Assembly (NCBI GenBank): GCA_951799425.1
Contig: OX637391.1
Span: 9,682,551 to 9,746,550 of the forward strand
Direction: 5' to 3'
Source: Ilex aquifolium
Taxonomy: Eukaryota > Streptophyta > Magnoliopsida > Aquifoliales > Aquifoliaceae
Length of the DNA: 64,000 nt
Position numbers and translations under genes: made by a program. Shown one piece after another: positions 48,739-59,090 of this stretch. Positions within the stretch are counted from its first letter, which is position 1. Every line of letters begins with the position of its first letter. Below the pieces are notes generated by a model that did not search any database, was not told the DNA's origin, and saw nothing but the letters and a program-made list of their open reading frames with translations.

Positions 48739-51700
48739 ATGGGTCGGGGGCGAGGCCAGGGTTCACAGGCCGGGACTTCAGGCACCCAGGGGCGTGTCTA
48801 CGCCATTATGCCACAGACTGAGCCGACAGATCAGTCGGTGATACAGGGTACATTTCTACTCTCTCGTTTATGGGCAAGAGTATTATTTGACTCTGGTGCA
48901 TCGCATTCATTCATTTCTGCATCTTGTGTGAAAGACTTGGGTTTAGGGGTTGAGACCTTAGAAGAACCATTGCATGTGAGTTCTCCCCTGGGAGCTAGGG
49001 TGAGAATTGATCAGATATGTCGGGGTTGTGAGCTAGAGATCTCAGGGATTCTACTCACCGTGGACCTTCGGGTCATGGACATGTCGGAGTTCGATGTAAT
49101 CCTGGGAATGGATTGGTTGGCGGCACACCGAGTCATCATTGATTGTGACCGGAAGCGGGTTACTGCTTACACGCCGGATGGGGTTTGTTTCATGTTTCAG
49201 GGGGATAAGCACGATGCTTTTCCTCAAGCCGTGTACGATTCTAGATGGCACGGACAGTTGATGGGTTGGCTAGCAAGCCTTACCCTGGAGGACGAGGCGA
49301 GACAGGAGTTTGGTCTACCACGGGTTGTGTGTGATTATGAGGATGTTTTTCCGGATGAACTACCGGGATTACCTCCACATAGGGATGTAGATTTCACTAT
49401 AGAGCTGCATCCTGGTACATCGCCCATTTCTATGACTCCACATAGGATGGCGCCTGCTGAGTTGCAAGAACTCAAGGTCCAATTGCAGGAATTGTTGGAC
49501 CGGGGTTTCATTAGACCGAGTACCTCACCTTGGGGCGCTCCGGTGTTATTTGCAAAGAAGAAGGACAAAACCCTTCGACTATGTATAGACTACCGGCAGT
49601 TGAATAGGGTTACTATCAAGAATAGGTACCCTTTGCCGAGGATTGATGACTTGTTTGATCAGCTGAGAGGGGCGCGGGTCTACTCCAAGATAGATCTCCG
49701 CACCGATTACCATCAGTTGAGAGTTAGGGAGACAGATATCCCTAAGACGGCGTTTCGGACGCGATATGGGCATTTCGAGTTCACAGTGATGCCATTCGGA
49801 TTGACGAACGCTCCAGCGGCATTCATGGATCTCATGCATAGGGTGTTCCAACCCTACCTTGATCAATTTGTTGTAGTCTTTGTTGACGACATCTTGATCT
49901 ACTCCAAGTCTGAGGAGAAGCATGAGGGTCACTTGAGGGTCGTTCTTCAGATCTTGAGAGACCACCAATTGTATGCCAAGTTCAGCAAGTGTGAATTTTG
50001 GCTTACTGAGGTGAAATTTTTGGGACATGTGGTGTCGGCTTCGGGTGTATCCGTAGACCCGGAGAAGGTTGAGTCAGTCATGAATTGGGAGAGGCCGAAG
50101 TCAGTCTTCGAGATACGTAGTTTCTTGAGATTGACGGGGTATTACAGGAGGTTCATTGAGGACTTCTCCCGACTAGCTTCACCTATGACTAGGTTGACCC
50201 GGAAAGAGGTTAAATTTGAGTGGAATGATTCTTGCGAGAAGGCATTCCAGGAGTTGAAGAGGAGGCTTACTTCAGCTCCTATACTGATAGTCCCAGAAAG
50301 GGGACAGAGGTACACAGTGTATTGTGATGCCTCTAAGGACGGACTTGGATGCGTCTTGATGCAGTCCGGGAGAGTGGTAGCTTATGGTTCTCGGCAGCTA
50401 AAGAACCACGAGCAGAGTTACCCTACACATGACATGGAGTTGGCAGTCATTGTCTTTGCCTTGAAGGCTTGGTGCTACTACTTATACGGTGAGCAGTTTG
50501 AGGTGTTTTCAGACCATAAAAGTCTGAAGTACATCTTTACACAGCGGGACCTCAATATGAGGCAACGTAGGTGGATGGAGTTTCTGGAGGACTATGACTT
50601 CACTTTGCATTACCATCCCGGTAAGGCAAATGTGGTAGCTGACGCACTCAGTCGGAAGTCACGGGGAGTCTTGGCTAGTGTGGCTTCCCGAGAGTGGCAG
50701 ATGCTCGAGACTGTGGGACAGTTCGGGCTATGTTATATGGGACAGACTCAGGGTACTTTGGGAAGTTTGGTGGCTACACCTTCCCTACTGAGCAGGGTTG
50801 TTGAGTCCCAGAGTCAGGACACGGAGCTATTGTCCATCCGGGACCGTGTACAGGCAGGTACAGGTGACGAGGGCTGGGCCATTCACTCGGATGGTAGTCT
50901 CCGGTATCGAGGAAGGGTTGTGGTTCCTCAGTTGGCGGATCTGAGAGAGGAAATCCTTAGGGAGTTTCATTGCTCCTGTTTTGCGGTTCATCCAGGGGGC
51001 ACGAAGATGTATCATGATCTTCGTCGCCAGTATTATTGGAATGGGATGAAGCGACAGGTTGGCGAATTTGTTAGTAGATGTCTCACGTGTCAGCAAGTAA
51101 AGGCTGAACACCAGAGACCAGCAGGGTTACTCCAGCCATTGGAGGTAGCTGAGTGGAAGTGGGAACATATCACGATGGATTTTGTGACTCACTTGCCACG
51201 GACATCGAGGGGACATGACGCGGTATGGGTGGTTGTGGACCGGCTTACGAAGTCGGCACACTTTTTGGCTGTGCGGATGACCTTCACACTGGAGGAGTTC
51301 TGCAGGTTATATATACGGGAGATTGTCCGGTTACATGGGGTACCCGTGTCTATAGTATCTGATCGGGATCCCAGGTTTACGGCTCATTTTTGGGAGAGTT
51401 TCCAACGAGCCATGGGGACACAGCTGATGATGAGCACTGCTTTTCATCCCCAGACGGATGGTCAGTCTGAGAGGACCATCCAGACCTTAGAGGACATGCT
51501 ACGGGCATGTGTCCTAGATCTCAAGGGTAGCTGGGAAGATCATTTACCCTTGGTGGAGTTCGCCTATAACAATAGTTATCAGGCGAGCATACAGATGGCA
51601 CCCTATGAGGCACTATATGGGAGGCCATGTCGATCTCCAGTTTGTTGGACAGAGGTTGGGGAGAGACCTGCTACGGGTCCGGATTTGGTTAGAGACACCT

Positions 51701-52233
51701 CAGAGAAGGTGGACTTGATACGGAAGCGTCTTCTCACGGCTCAGAGCCGGCAGAAGAGCTACGCCGATAGACGACGGCGACCTCTAGAGTTTGAGGTGGG
51801 AGATCATGTCTTCTTGAATGTTATGCCTAAAAGAGTAGTGGTCCGGTTTGGTAAGCGGGGGAAACTGTCGCCGAGATACATCGGGCCCTTTGAGGTACTT
51901 GAGAGGGTGGGTACAGTTGCTTACCGGTTGGCGTTACCGCCAGATTTATCGAGTGTTCACCCGGTATTCCATGTCTCTATGCTCCGGAAATACACCCCAT
52001 ATCCGACTCATGTGGTGGATTGGGGCGAGCTTGTTGTTGATGCGGATGGGACCTTCGAGGAGGGACCGGTGCGTATCATGGATAGCCGGGATCAGGTTTT
52101 GCGAGGCAAGACCGTGAGGCTAGTGAAGGTGCTGTGGCAGCACCGGGGAGTGGAAGAGGCGACATGGGAGCGCGAGGACACCGTACGTGCCAATTATCCT
52201 TTCCTGTTTGAGGATAGAGGTACGTTTTTATAG
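48739..52233 (+). CDS. pol polyprotein of the Tekay chromovirus, 1164 codons
   Basis: Long open frame with the Ty3/gypsy order: aspartic protease (DSGASHSF, about residues 51-58), reverse transcriptase ([20 protein letters not shown] and the FVDDIL box, about 380), RNase H ([13 protein letters not shown]), and integrase with an HHCC zinc-binding part (about 743-790) and a catalytic core from MDFVTHLPR. It ends in a chromodomain (about 1110-1160; [11 protein letters not shown]...EATWE...YPFLF). Chromodomains of this group guide integration to heterochromatin. Integrase-before-chromodomain order and the chromodomain sequence support the Tekay/Del clade. It is part of a fossil element, not a host gene. 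Confidence 0.95.
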   Translation: MGRGRGQGSQAGTSGTQGRVYAIMPQTEPTDQSVIQGTFLLSRLWARVLFDSGASHSFISASCVKDLGLGVETLEEPLHVSSPLGARVRIDQICRGCELEISGILLTVDLRVMDMSEFDVILGMDWLAAHRVIIDCDRKRVTAYTPDGVCFMFQGDKHDAFPQAVYDSRWHGQLMGWLASLTLEDEARQEFGLPRVVCDYEDVFPDELPGLPPHRDVDFTIELHPGTSPISMTPHRMAPAELQELKVQLQELLDRGFIRPSTSPWGAPVLFAKKKDKTLRLCIDYRQLNRVTIKNRYPLPRIDDLFDQLRGARVYSKIDLRTDYHQLRVRETDIPKTAFRTRYGHFEFTVMPFGLTNAPAAFMDLMHRVFQPYLDQFVVVFVDDILIYSKSEEKHEGHLRVVLQILRDHQLYAKFSKCEFWLTEVKFLGHVVSASGVSVDPEKVESVMNWERPKSVFEIRSFLRLTGYYRRFIEDFSRLASPMTRLTRKEVKFEWNDSCEKAFQELKRRLTSAPILIVPERGQRYTVYCDASKDGLGCVLMQSGRVVAYGSRQLKNHEQSYPTHDMELAVIVFALKAWCYYLYGEQFEVFSDHKSLKYIFTQRDLNMRQRRWMEFLEDYDFTLHYHPGKANVVADALSRKSRGVLASVASREWQMLETVGQFGLCYMGQTQGTLGSLVATPSLLSRVVESQSQDTELLSIRDRVQAGTGDEGWAIHSDGSLRYRGRVVVPQLADLREEILREFHCSCFAVHPGGTKMYHDLRRQYYWNGMKRQVGEFVSRCLTCQQVKAEHQRPAGLLQPLEVAEWKWEHITMDFVTHLPRTSRGHDAVWVVVDRLTKSAHFLAVRMTFTLEEFCRLYIREIVRLHGVPVSIVSDRDPRFTAHFWESFQRAMGTQLMMSTAFHPQTDGQSERTIQTLEDMLRACVLDLKGSWEDHLPLVEFAYNNSYQASIQMAPYEALYGRPCRSPVCWTEVGERPATGPDLVRDTSEKVDLIRKRLLTAQSRQKSYADRRRRPLEFEVGDHVFLNVMPKRVVVRFGKRGKLSPRYIGPFEVLERVGTVAYRLALPPDLSSVHPVFHVSMLRKYTPYPTHVVDWGELVVDADGTFEEGPVRIMDSRDQVLRGKTVRLVKVLWQHRGVEEATWEREDTVRANYPFLFEDRGTFL

Positions 52234-52312
52234 TCATTTACTATTACATGACTGTAGCATGTGCATGAGATTGCATGTATGTGTGTGTGAATTTCGGGGA
52301 CGAAATTCTTTT

Positions 52313-52325
52313 AAGGGGGGAAGAA
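52313..52325 (+). other. polypurine tract of the Tekay element
   Basis: AAGGGGGGAAGAA directly precedes the right LTR. Confidence 0.85.
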
Positions 52326-54745
52326 TGTAAAACCCGGGAAATTTGAACTTTTTTCCAAAAAGGGCAAAATAGTAATTTGCCACTATAATGCGTATTTAAA
52401 ATACTCATGTTCTAGACCTCGGATGAGGAAACGGAGTTCGCCGTTGGATTCGTATCGCGGAAACGAGTCACTTTGTCAAATTTCGTCGAATTCCGAAATA
52501 GTCGGATTTTGCACGTCGTTCGAGGCGACTGCGTGGCGATTCACCTTACGAACGTCCCCATAAATAAGTTTTATAAAATTTCCGTAAAATTAAGTTAAAG
52601 TTCAAATAAAATTAATTTGAACTTAAACTGGGATCAAACGAATCGTTTCGGGACGAAATCGGACCCGATTAAACGAGGGACACGTGGCGCGACGTGGGCC
52701 GAGTATTTAAAATTATAAATAGGGGTAAATATCTAGAAAATCAGAATTTTTCTTCCCTTGTGTTCTTGTTTGGCCGGCCAAGAGAGAGAAAAGAGAGAAA
52801 ACCTTGATCTTCAAGCTTTCTCCGTCGATTCCCGGACTTCCGTTGCTCGGATTCCGTCGAGCCAAGAGCTAAAGTCGATCACATCGACGAGGGCTACGCA
52901 ACCACACCAAGAACGGGGCATTTCACCGAAGATCCAAAAGAGGAGATTTGGGGGAAATCTAGTCTTGGGCTCGGGAAGTATTCTTGAAGCTTCATTCGGG
53001 TGAATTACGCTTCAAGAGGTAGGGTTCTCCCTACTTTGGTGTAATCTTCCCTTAGATGTTGGTAGTTTAAAGGCTTGATATGTTATGCATAGGGATAGAC
53101 CTTCATATATAGGTTTATGATTATAGAAATGGAAAGGAGAGCATATAAATGGTTTAATCTATTTTCTAGCTTGAATTTGGTATATGAAGTTACATGTGAT
53201 TTATTATGTAACTTGAGAAAATTTGAGGCATGCTTTGTGAATTATAAATTGTGCCTAGAAGGTGTTTGATTAAATGCCTTGCTTGAATGGAGTGGTTGTT
53301 TTGATTTAGTTGAAATAACATGTTTAAGTTTAACTTGTGAAATCATATGCTTATAATATGATTTGAGATTAAATGTGCTTGTTGATATATGCATATGTTG
53401 ATATAGTAACATTGAAATGAATATGATATTTATATGCTTAGGATATAAATTTACCATGGACATGTTGAAATTGTGCATGAGTTGTTCTTGACATGTGGAA
53501 CATCATGTGGTATGCAATGGGACATAGCATTGCATGTGCACAGAAACATCTCATTACATGGGTGTGTGCATGGTTGATGTCAACGCCACAATTGGTGATT
53601 GACGAAATGGCTTGGGAAAAGTTGGGTCGAAGACCTAGCTAAGCCCATGAGTGCATGATAAATTGGGTCGGGATGAGCAAGAAGAGGCATGACGACCTCT
53701 CGGGTGAAAGACCCGGTGATTTGGAGGGTGCACTCCGTTGGTATAAGAGTCCATAAAGTGTACGGGTGTGGAAGACCATTGGTATTAAGTCCATGAAGTT
53801 TTCGATCCCAAGAATGACCCTAGTTTTGAAAATGTCATTTGATGTAAACATAAATGACGGAATGAAACACTTTGACATTGCATCGTGTAGTAGGAGTTGG
53901 AGAGGACTCGGGTTGAATTGCATGAGTGGGTGTCATCTCATTTCATGGCATGATAGTATTGCATTCCAACTTAGAATGCATGTTCTTATGAGAAATGGTT
54001 GTTTGCAAATAAATGTTGCATGAGCATGAGCATCTAGGGGGAGAGTAGCCCTTGTAGGATTTACTCTACTGGGCGTTGGCTCACCCTATACGGGAAACAT
54101 TTCAGGTGTGGGGTTTGCACCGGCGGATGGCTCACTTGGAGAGCATCAAGCATGAAGGGGGCCGGCTTGTGGCCTTAGTTCGAGTTTTTGTAAAAACTTT
54201 TATATAAATTTCATTTTGATGTGTAAATTATGGAATTAATTGTAATGGAACTTGTATAAGTTATGTATTATATGAAAAATCTCATTAAACATATGTTGGA
54301 TGAGTTTTGGGAGGTTTGGAATGACTTGGAAACGAAAAACAGGTAAAAAGAGGAATTCGGGGTCAGGCGTACCGGTACGCTAGGGTCCAGAAGGTGTAGC
54401 GTACCGGTATGCGTACCGGTACGATCAGGTCCAGAGGTCGTAGCGTACCGGTACGCTCTCCAAACTTCAGAATTTTTTTTATTTTTCTATTTTGTTTTGC
54501 CAAGTCTTTGGGCTATGTTTTCCTTCCTTCTAATGTTACAAATGAATAATGAGGGGATACCAATGGTAGTATATTGGATCTCGGATAGGTCAACCAACCG
54601 AAATAAATTGGACTTGTATTTTCCTTTATCCCGGTAAAGGGAAGGTGGTGCCGTGGTATCGGGTTAAGCGACATCCACGGGTATTTTCGCGGGTTGACGG
54701 GTTGTCAACGGTTAATTCAGGACCCCCGAAAAATGGGGCGTCACA
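52326..54745 (+). repeat. right LTR of the Tekay element
   Basis: 2420 bp from TGTAAAACCCGGG to GGCGTCACA, uninterrupted. It differs from the left LTR at roughly 1% of sites by eye. It contains a G-box/ABRE-like site, a TATA box about 390 bases in, and the GCGTACCGGTACGC array at 54367-54456. Confidence 0.95.
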
Positions 54746-54815
54746 TATTGTCACGTGTTGAGTTATGCTTTCATCTCTGGAAAACCGAGAAAATCTCTTA
54801 AGATGGGGTGTGACA

Positions 54816-55193
54816 TATGTTGGGCAATCCGTTTAATAAACAAATCATATTCGATTTGTAAATTTTTACCAATTTAATTAAACAAATCATATAGGATTGA
54901 ATGATTTTTCATACGAACCTCATGAGTCATAGTTATTAGATGCCTTATTGGTGGAATTGGGGCGTATGAAACAAATGTGTGTGGACTGGATGATTTTTCA
55001 CAAGTATGCTCTCGTGATTTGGATGACTTAATAGTTAGTGATTGCCTTATTGGTGGAATTGGTGCGTTACATCATCGGGCGTGTATCAAGCCTATGCTTG
55101 ATCTTTTTTTTTTTTTTTTTGTATTTTTTTTCTTTTAATCTCAATTTATATTTAACAAGTGAGAGAATAAAAAACGGGAGTCGTATTCGAACT
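54816..55193. repeat. intergenic stretch with a partial tandem duplication of about 100 bp
   Basis: ATGATTTTTCA...GCCTTATTGGTGGAATTGG occurs at about 54899-54965 and again at about 54989-55067. Nothing coding; a T-run follows. Confidence 0.6.
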
Positions 55194-55201
55194 AGCCTAT
55201 A

Positions 55202-56099
55202 CAGGGGCGGCCCAATCTAATTTGGGGCCCTATACGAAAATGTTATACGAGACCTTATAAATATTTATTCAGTAATAATAGTAATATTAAATACTTATTA
55301 AAATATGTTTATTTACAAATTATTTGTTTTGTCTTTTGAGATATAAACATACTAGTTCAAATTTTTAATTCAAATTTTACAAATAAAAATTGTGTTAATC
55401 GAAATCAAATACGGGGATCAAATACAATAATACATATTATTTGTTTAAGATAAAAGAGAAACATAATTGAAAATTAGGTTGACTAGTAAAATAATTTTTT
55501 TATAAATGTATATAAAAATAAGAATTTATACAAGTTGAGTAATCCTAAAATAAATGAGATATTGTTAGATATCATAGAGAAAAAGAGCAATTTTTAAATA
55601 AAAAATTTTAGTAAGATAACTATGGTTAATCAATTTAAGATAGCTAGTGTATTATTTATACTCACTCTATTTTATCAAAATTATTAAAAAATGACCTCAA
55701 ATTTAACTTATACAAATATAAAATTATTATTCGTACCTATTATACGATAGACAATTGATTTTTATAATAAGACTGCAAAGTGATAATACATATACAATAT
55801 AAATATTGTGTGAGATAAAAAAATAAGTTGAACTTTAGGGCCTTAAATTTTTTTAAAAGAGGTTCTAAATATTTTACAATAATACTAGTTGCACTTAATT
55901 TGAGGATTAAGTACATTAGATAAATAGTGAATTTTTTTTAAACTTAGCACTCACTATTAATTCAATAATTAAAATATATTAAGTATTTAAATTATATTAT
56001 AAAATAATTATTATTTATTTTATTTTGGGGCCCCAAATTTTTCTTCCAATTTGGGGCCTAGGCAATGACATAAGTGGCCTAAAGGTTGGGCCGGCACTG
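55202..56099. mobile_element. non-autonomous hAT element, Tip100-like, 898 bp
   Basis: Ends CAGGGGCGGCCCAA and TTGGGCCGGCACTG are imperfect inverted repeats of the CAGGGGCGG type, with further subterminal GGGGCCCC/TTTGGGGCC motifs. A perfect 8-bp duplication AGCCTATA flanks it (55194-55201, 56100-56107). The interior is AT-rich and non-coding. Confidence 0.92.
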
Positions 56100-56107
56100 A
56101 GCCTATA

Positions 56108-57203
56108 GGCACTAAAAAAACTAGTACCTTGAAGCATGACCCAAAATGCAATAAGACAAGAAGAAAGAAAAACAAAGGCATAATCAATACTAGTTTTTAT
56201 CTCGCGTGATGCATTGAAATTTTTTTAGATTTCATTTTATCGTCTTCACCCATCTCCATAATTTAAAATATTTAGAAAAGTTATAAAAGAATAATGATGA
56301 AAAATTATAAAAAAATGTGAGAAGTCAAATGAAAGAGCAATGCTACATAGATGAAAAGTATAAATAATGGGAAGTAATAGATCCGATTATAACTTTAACG
56401 AGTAGTTAATATGAAACATGAAAGATTTTAATCAGAATTATTTTTAATTTAATAAAATTACAATTTTTATAAAAAAAAATAAGAAGAAAAGGCCTTTCAA
56501 AATTAATCCCAACAAAATAAATATTCAATGTATCAAATGATTCGGTGTGCTTACAATTTTACTATTTAATAATAAATAAAAGCAAATGGACAAAATAAAT
56601 CTCAATACTCTAATAACTACTAGTAATCAACTCATCTAACAATTAACACATCAAATTAGTAAAATTTAATTTGTTTATTTAGTATTAAATAGCGTTAATC
56701 TGACAATAACATAGGATCATCAAGAAAAAATTTCATTTTCCTCTTCTAGTTTATACTGTTGAATCATGGACACTCCTTACCAGTAATTTTCGTCTCTGAC
56801 AGTAGATAAAGTATATGATTTGACTACCTATTCTTTGAAAATATCAAAATTACCCTCGGTTGTATTAATAAATAATAACTAATAGGGAATATCAATAAAA
56901 TTTCAAAATAAAAAAGAGATGGTATTAAATTTAAACCTAACTATAGGGGTGTAAATAAAAATTTTCCTATCATCGACATTTCGGTCAATATTTTCTCCTC
57001 GGACCAATCTAATCTAATTTCTTTTGAATAGTCAACACCCAGCCGCAAAATAGGAACTAACATCCGGTCGTTTACGTCACGAAGCACCTCATCGACTCTT
57101 TACCTTTCTTCCCCTAACTAACTTTTTATTACCGGAATGAGTCTTCACTCTTCAACAGTCGTCTCAGACAAAGTCTTATTACACGACAAATCCCACATAA
57201 TCA
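56108..57203. other. intergenic, upstream flank of the F-box gene
   Basis: AT-rich up to about 57000, then shifts to the more balanced composition of a promoter and leader. No gene recognised. Confidence 0.5.
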
Positions 57204-57326
57204 ATGGAGCAGCCTACAACGAAGATGGTTCTTGGAGGACTGGTCGGCCGTGACGGTGGCGACGAGGTCGCTCACAAATCTTCCACAACCCCTTTTGACG
57301 GGTCAATTCTCAACCTCCCCTATTAA
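57204..57326 (+). other. upstream open reading frame of 40 codons
   Basis: Starts ATGGAGCAGCC and ends TATTAA, 126 bases before the F-box start codon. It encodes MEQPTTKMVLGG...NLPY. Whether it lies in the leader depends on the unknown transcription start. Could be chance. Confidence 0.3.
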
Positions 57327-57452
57327 ACCACACCCTCAAATCATCCACCCCGAACCATAGTACCATACCCACCACCACTCTCCCACCCTTTACGACGGTC
57401 CGTAGTTTTTTCTCTCCGGCGACGCAGCAGATATCGCACCGCGTTCCGTTGG

Positions 57453-59090
57453 ATGGGTCAATCGTCTTCTGTCCATGGGATTTATACGGATGGTTCAGAC
57501 TGCCGTAGCTTCAACCCAAGCCACCACCGGATCACCGGCTCTGTAGTGTTGTCAACTGAAAGCCAAACGTCCTTTTCCGATGACGATATCGTCGATCAAG
57601 ACTACATTTCTGAACTTCCCGACGAATGCTTGGCGATTATTATTCAGTTCCTGAGCTCCGGGGATCGGAAACGATGCTCCCTCGTATGCCGGCTGTGGCT
57701 CCGTGTGGAAGGCCAAAATCGCCAACGCCTCGCTCTCAGCGCACAATCTGAGCTCATCCATCACATCCCTTCCCTCTTCGCCCGCTTCGACTCCGTAACG
57801 AAACTCACCCTCCGATGCGATCGCCGATCTATCAGCATCAACGATGACGCGTTGATCTTAATCTCCCTCAAATGTCGTAACATCACGCGTCTCAAGCTCC
57901 GTGGCTGCCGCGAACTTACCGACATCGGAATGGCCGCTTTCGCACAAAATTGTAAGAAATTGAAGAAATTTTCCTGTGGATCTTGCATGTTTGGAGCCAA
58001 AGGCATGAATGCTTTGCTCGATCACTGTTCATCTCTCGAAGAACTCTCAGTCAAACGCCTCCGTGGCATTAACGACGGGTTCACTACCGAACCGATCGGT
58101 CCCGGCGTGGCGGCTTCATCCCTCAAAACTTTATGCCTCAAAGAGCTTTACAATGGTCAGTGTTTTGGACCTTTAATTATTGGGTCAAAGAGTTTGAGGA
58201 CTTTGAAACTGTTGCGTTGTTTTGGCGATTGGGATAGCCTTTTGGAAACGATTACGAATCGGAAAAATTGTTTGGTTGATATTCATCTGGAGAGGCTTCA
58301 GGTGAGTGATATCGGTGTTTCCGCCATATCGAAGTGCTCGGAATTGGAGATTTTGCATTTGGTGAAGACACCCGAGTGTACGGATGCTAGTATTGTGGCT
58401 GTGGCTAAGCATTGTAAGCTGTTGAGGAAGCTTCATATTGATGGTTGGAGGACTAACCGCATAGGCAATGTCGGGTTATTTTCAATCGCTCAGCATAGTG
58501 CTAATCTTCAAGAGTTGGTACTTATTGGTGTAAACCCCAGTTTTGTCAGTATCGAAGCAATGGTTTCCAACTGTCGAAAATTGGAAAGATTGGCGCTTTG
58601 TGGTAGTGAAACAATTGGGGATGCGGAGATTTCATGCGTTGCAGAGAAATGTGTGTCATTGAAGAAGATTTGCATCAAGGGGTGTCCGGTTTCAGATCTG
58701 GGGATTGAAGCATTTGCTTGGGGCTGTCCTAATTTGGTGAAAATTAAGGTTAAGAAGTGTAGGGGAGTGACTTGCGAGGTAGCTGACTGGTTGAGAATGA
58801 GGAGGGCATTGTTGGGAGTTAGTTTGGATGTGGGTGAGATTGAAGCTGGGGCGGCAGATGCGAGTGTGAGTTATGGTAGACCACAAGAGGATGGTGTGGA
58901 GATTCCACCAGTTGTGAGCGGAGTGACTGGTGCTGCTAATGCCGATGCTGATGCTACATCAAGTAGCAATAGCAATGGTCGATCATTGGGGTTCAAGTCA
59001 AGGTTTGGACTCTTTGAAGGTAGGAGCCTGGTGGCTTACACTCTTAGGAGATGGTCCAATGGTAATAGTAGTTCCAACGTTAATGAATGA
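57453..59090 (+). CDS. SKIP2: F-box/LRR protein of the SKIP2/VFB type, 545 aa, intronless
   Basis: Single exon from ATG at 57453 to TGA at 59090. The N-terminus MGQSSS has Gly2 and Ser6, a likely N-myristoylation signal also found in the VFB group. The F-box is at about residues 51-92 (YISELPDECLAIIIQFLSSG, then DRKRCSLVCRLWL) and binds SKP1/ASK in an SCF ubiquitin ligase. From about 100 to 450 there are tandem leucine-rich repeats of the Cys-containing type (LKLRGCRELTDIG, LVKTPECTDASIVAVAKHCK, LALCGSETIGDAEIS, CIKGCPVSDLGIEAFAWGC) that would bind substrate. The C-terminal 90 residues are low-complexity Ala/Ser/Asn and then FKSRFGLFEGRSLVAYTLRR. Length and single-exon structure match Arabidopsis SKIP2/VFB4 and relatives (VIER F-BOX). 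Which VFB member this is cannot be decided here. Confidence 0.93.
   Translation: MGQSSSVHGIYTDGSDCRSFNPSHHRITGSVVLSTESQTSFSDDDIVDQDYISELPDECLAIIIQFLSSGDRKRCSLVCRLWLRVEGQNRQRLALSAQSELIHHIPSLFARFDSVTKLTLRCDRRSISINDDALILISLKCRNITRLKLRGCRELTDIGMAAFAQNCKKLKKFSCGSCMFGAKGMNALLDHCSSLEELSVKRLRGINDGFTTEPIGPGVAASSLKTLCLKELYNGQCFGPLIIGSKSLRTLKLLRCFGDWDSLLETITNRKNCLVDIHLERLQVSDIGVSAISKCSELEILHLVKTPECTDASIVAVAKHCKLLRKLHIDGWRTNRIGNVGLFSIAQHSANLQELVLIGVNPSFVSIEAMVSNCRKLERLALCGSETIGDAEISCVAEKCVSLKKICIKGCPVSDLGIEAFAWGCPNLVKIKVKKCRGVTCEVADWLRMRRALLGVSLDVGEIEAGAADASVSYGRPQEDGVEIPPVVSGVTGAANADADATSSSNSNGRSLGFKSRFGLFEGRSLVAYTLRRWSNGNSSSNVNE

Larger units (their letters stand above)
36529..54745 (+). mobile_element. 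Ty3/gypsy chromovirus, Tekay/Del type, with two nested insertions
   Basis: Structure in order: left LTR 36529-44629 (holding a nested element), initiator-tRNA-Met PBS, gag region (holding a solo LTR), pol with chromodomain, polypurine tract, right LTR 52326-54745. A 5-bp duplication TATTG flanks it at 36524-36528 and 54746-54750. Each LTR is about 2420 bp once the insertion is set aside. By eye they differ at about two dozen places, near 1%, mostly transitions. At usual plant rates this suggests an insertion some hundreds of thousands of years ago. The element is broken by the insertions in the LTR and gag and is a fossil; pol is open throughout. The chromodomain end of pol and the long LTRs place it in the Tekay clade. 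Confidence 0.93.

Noticed and set aside
48172-51111. Several minus-strand frames of 60-180 codons across gag/pol
   Set aside because: Shadows of the element's plus-strand coding sequence.
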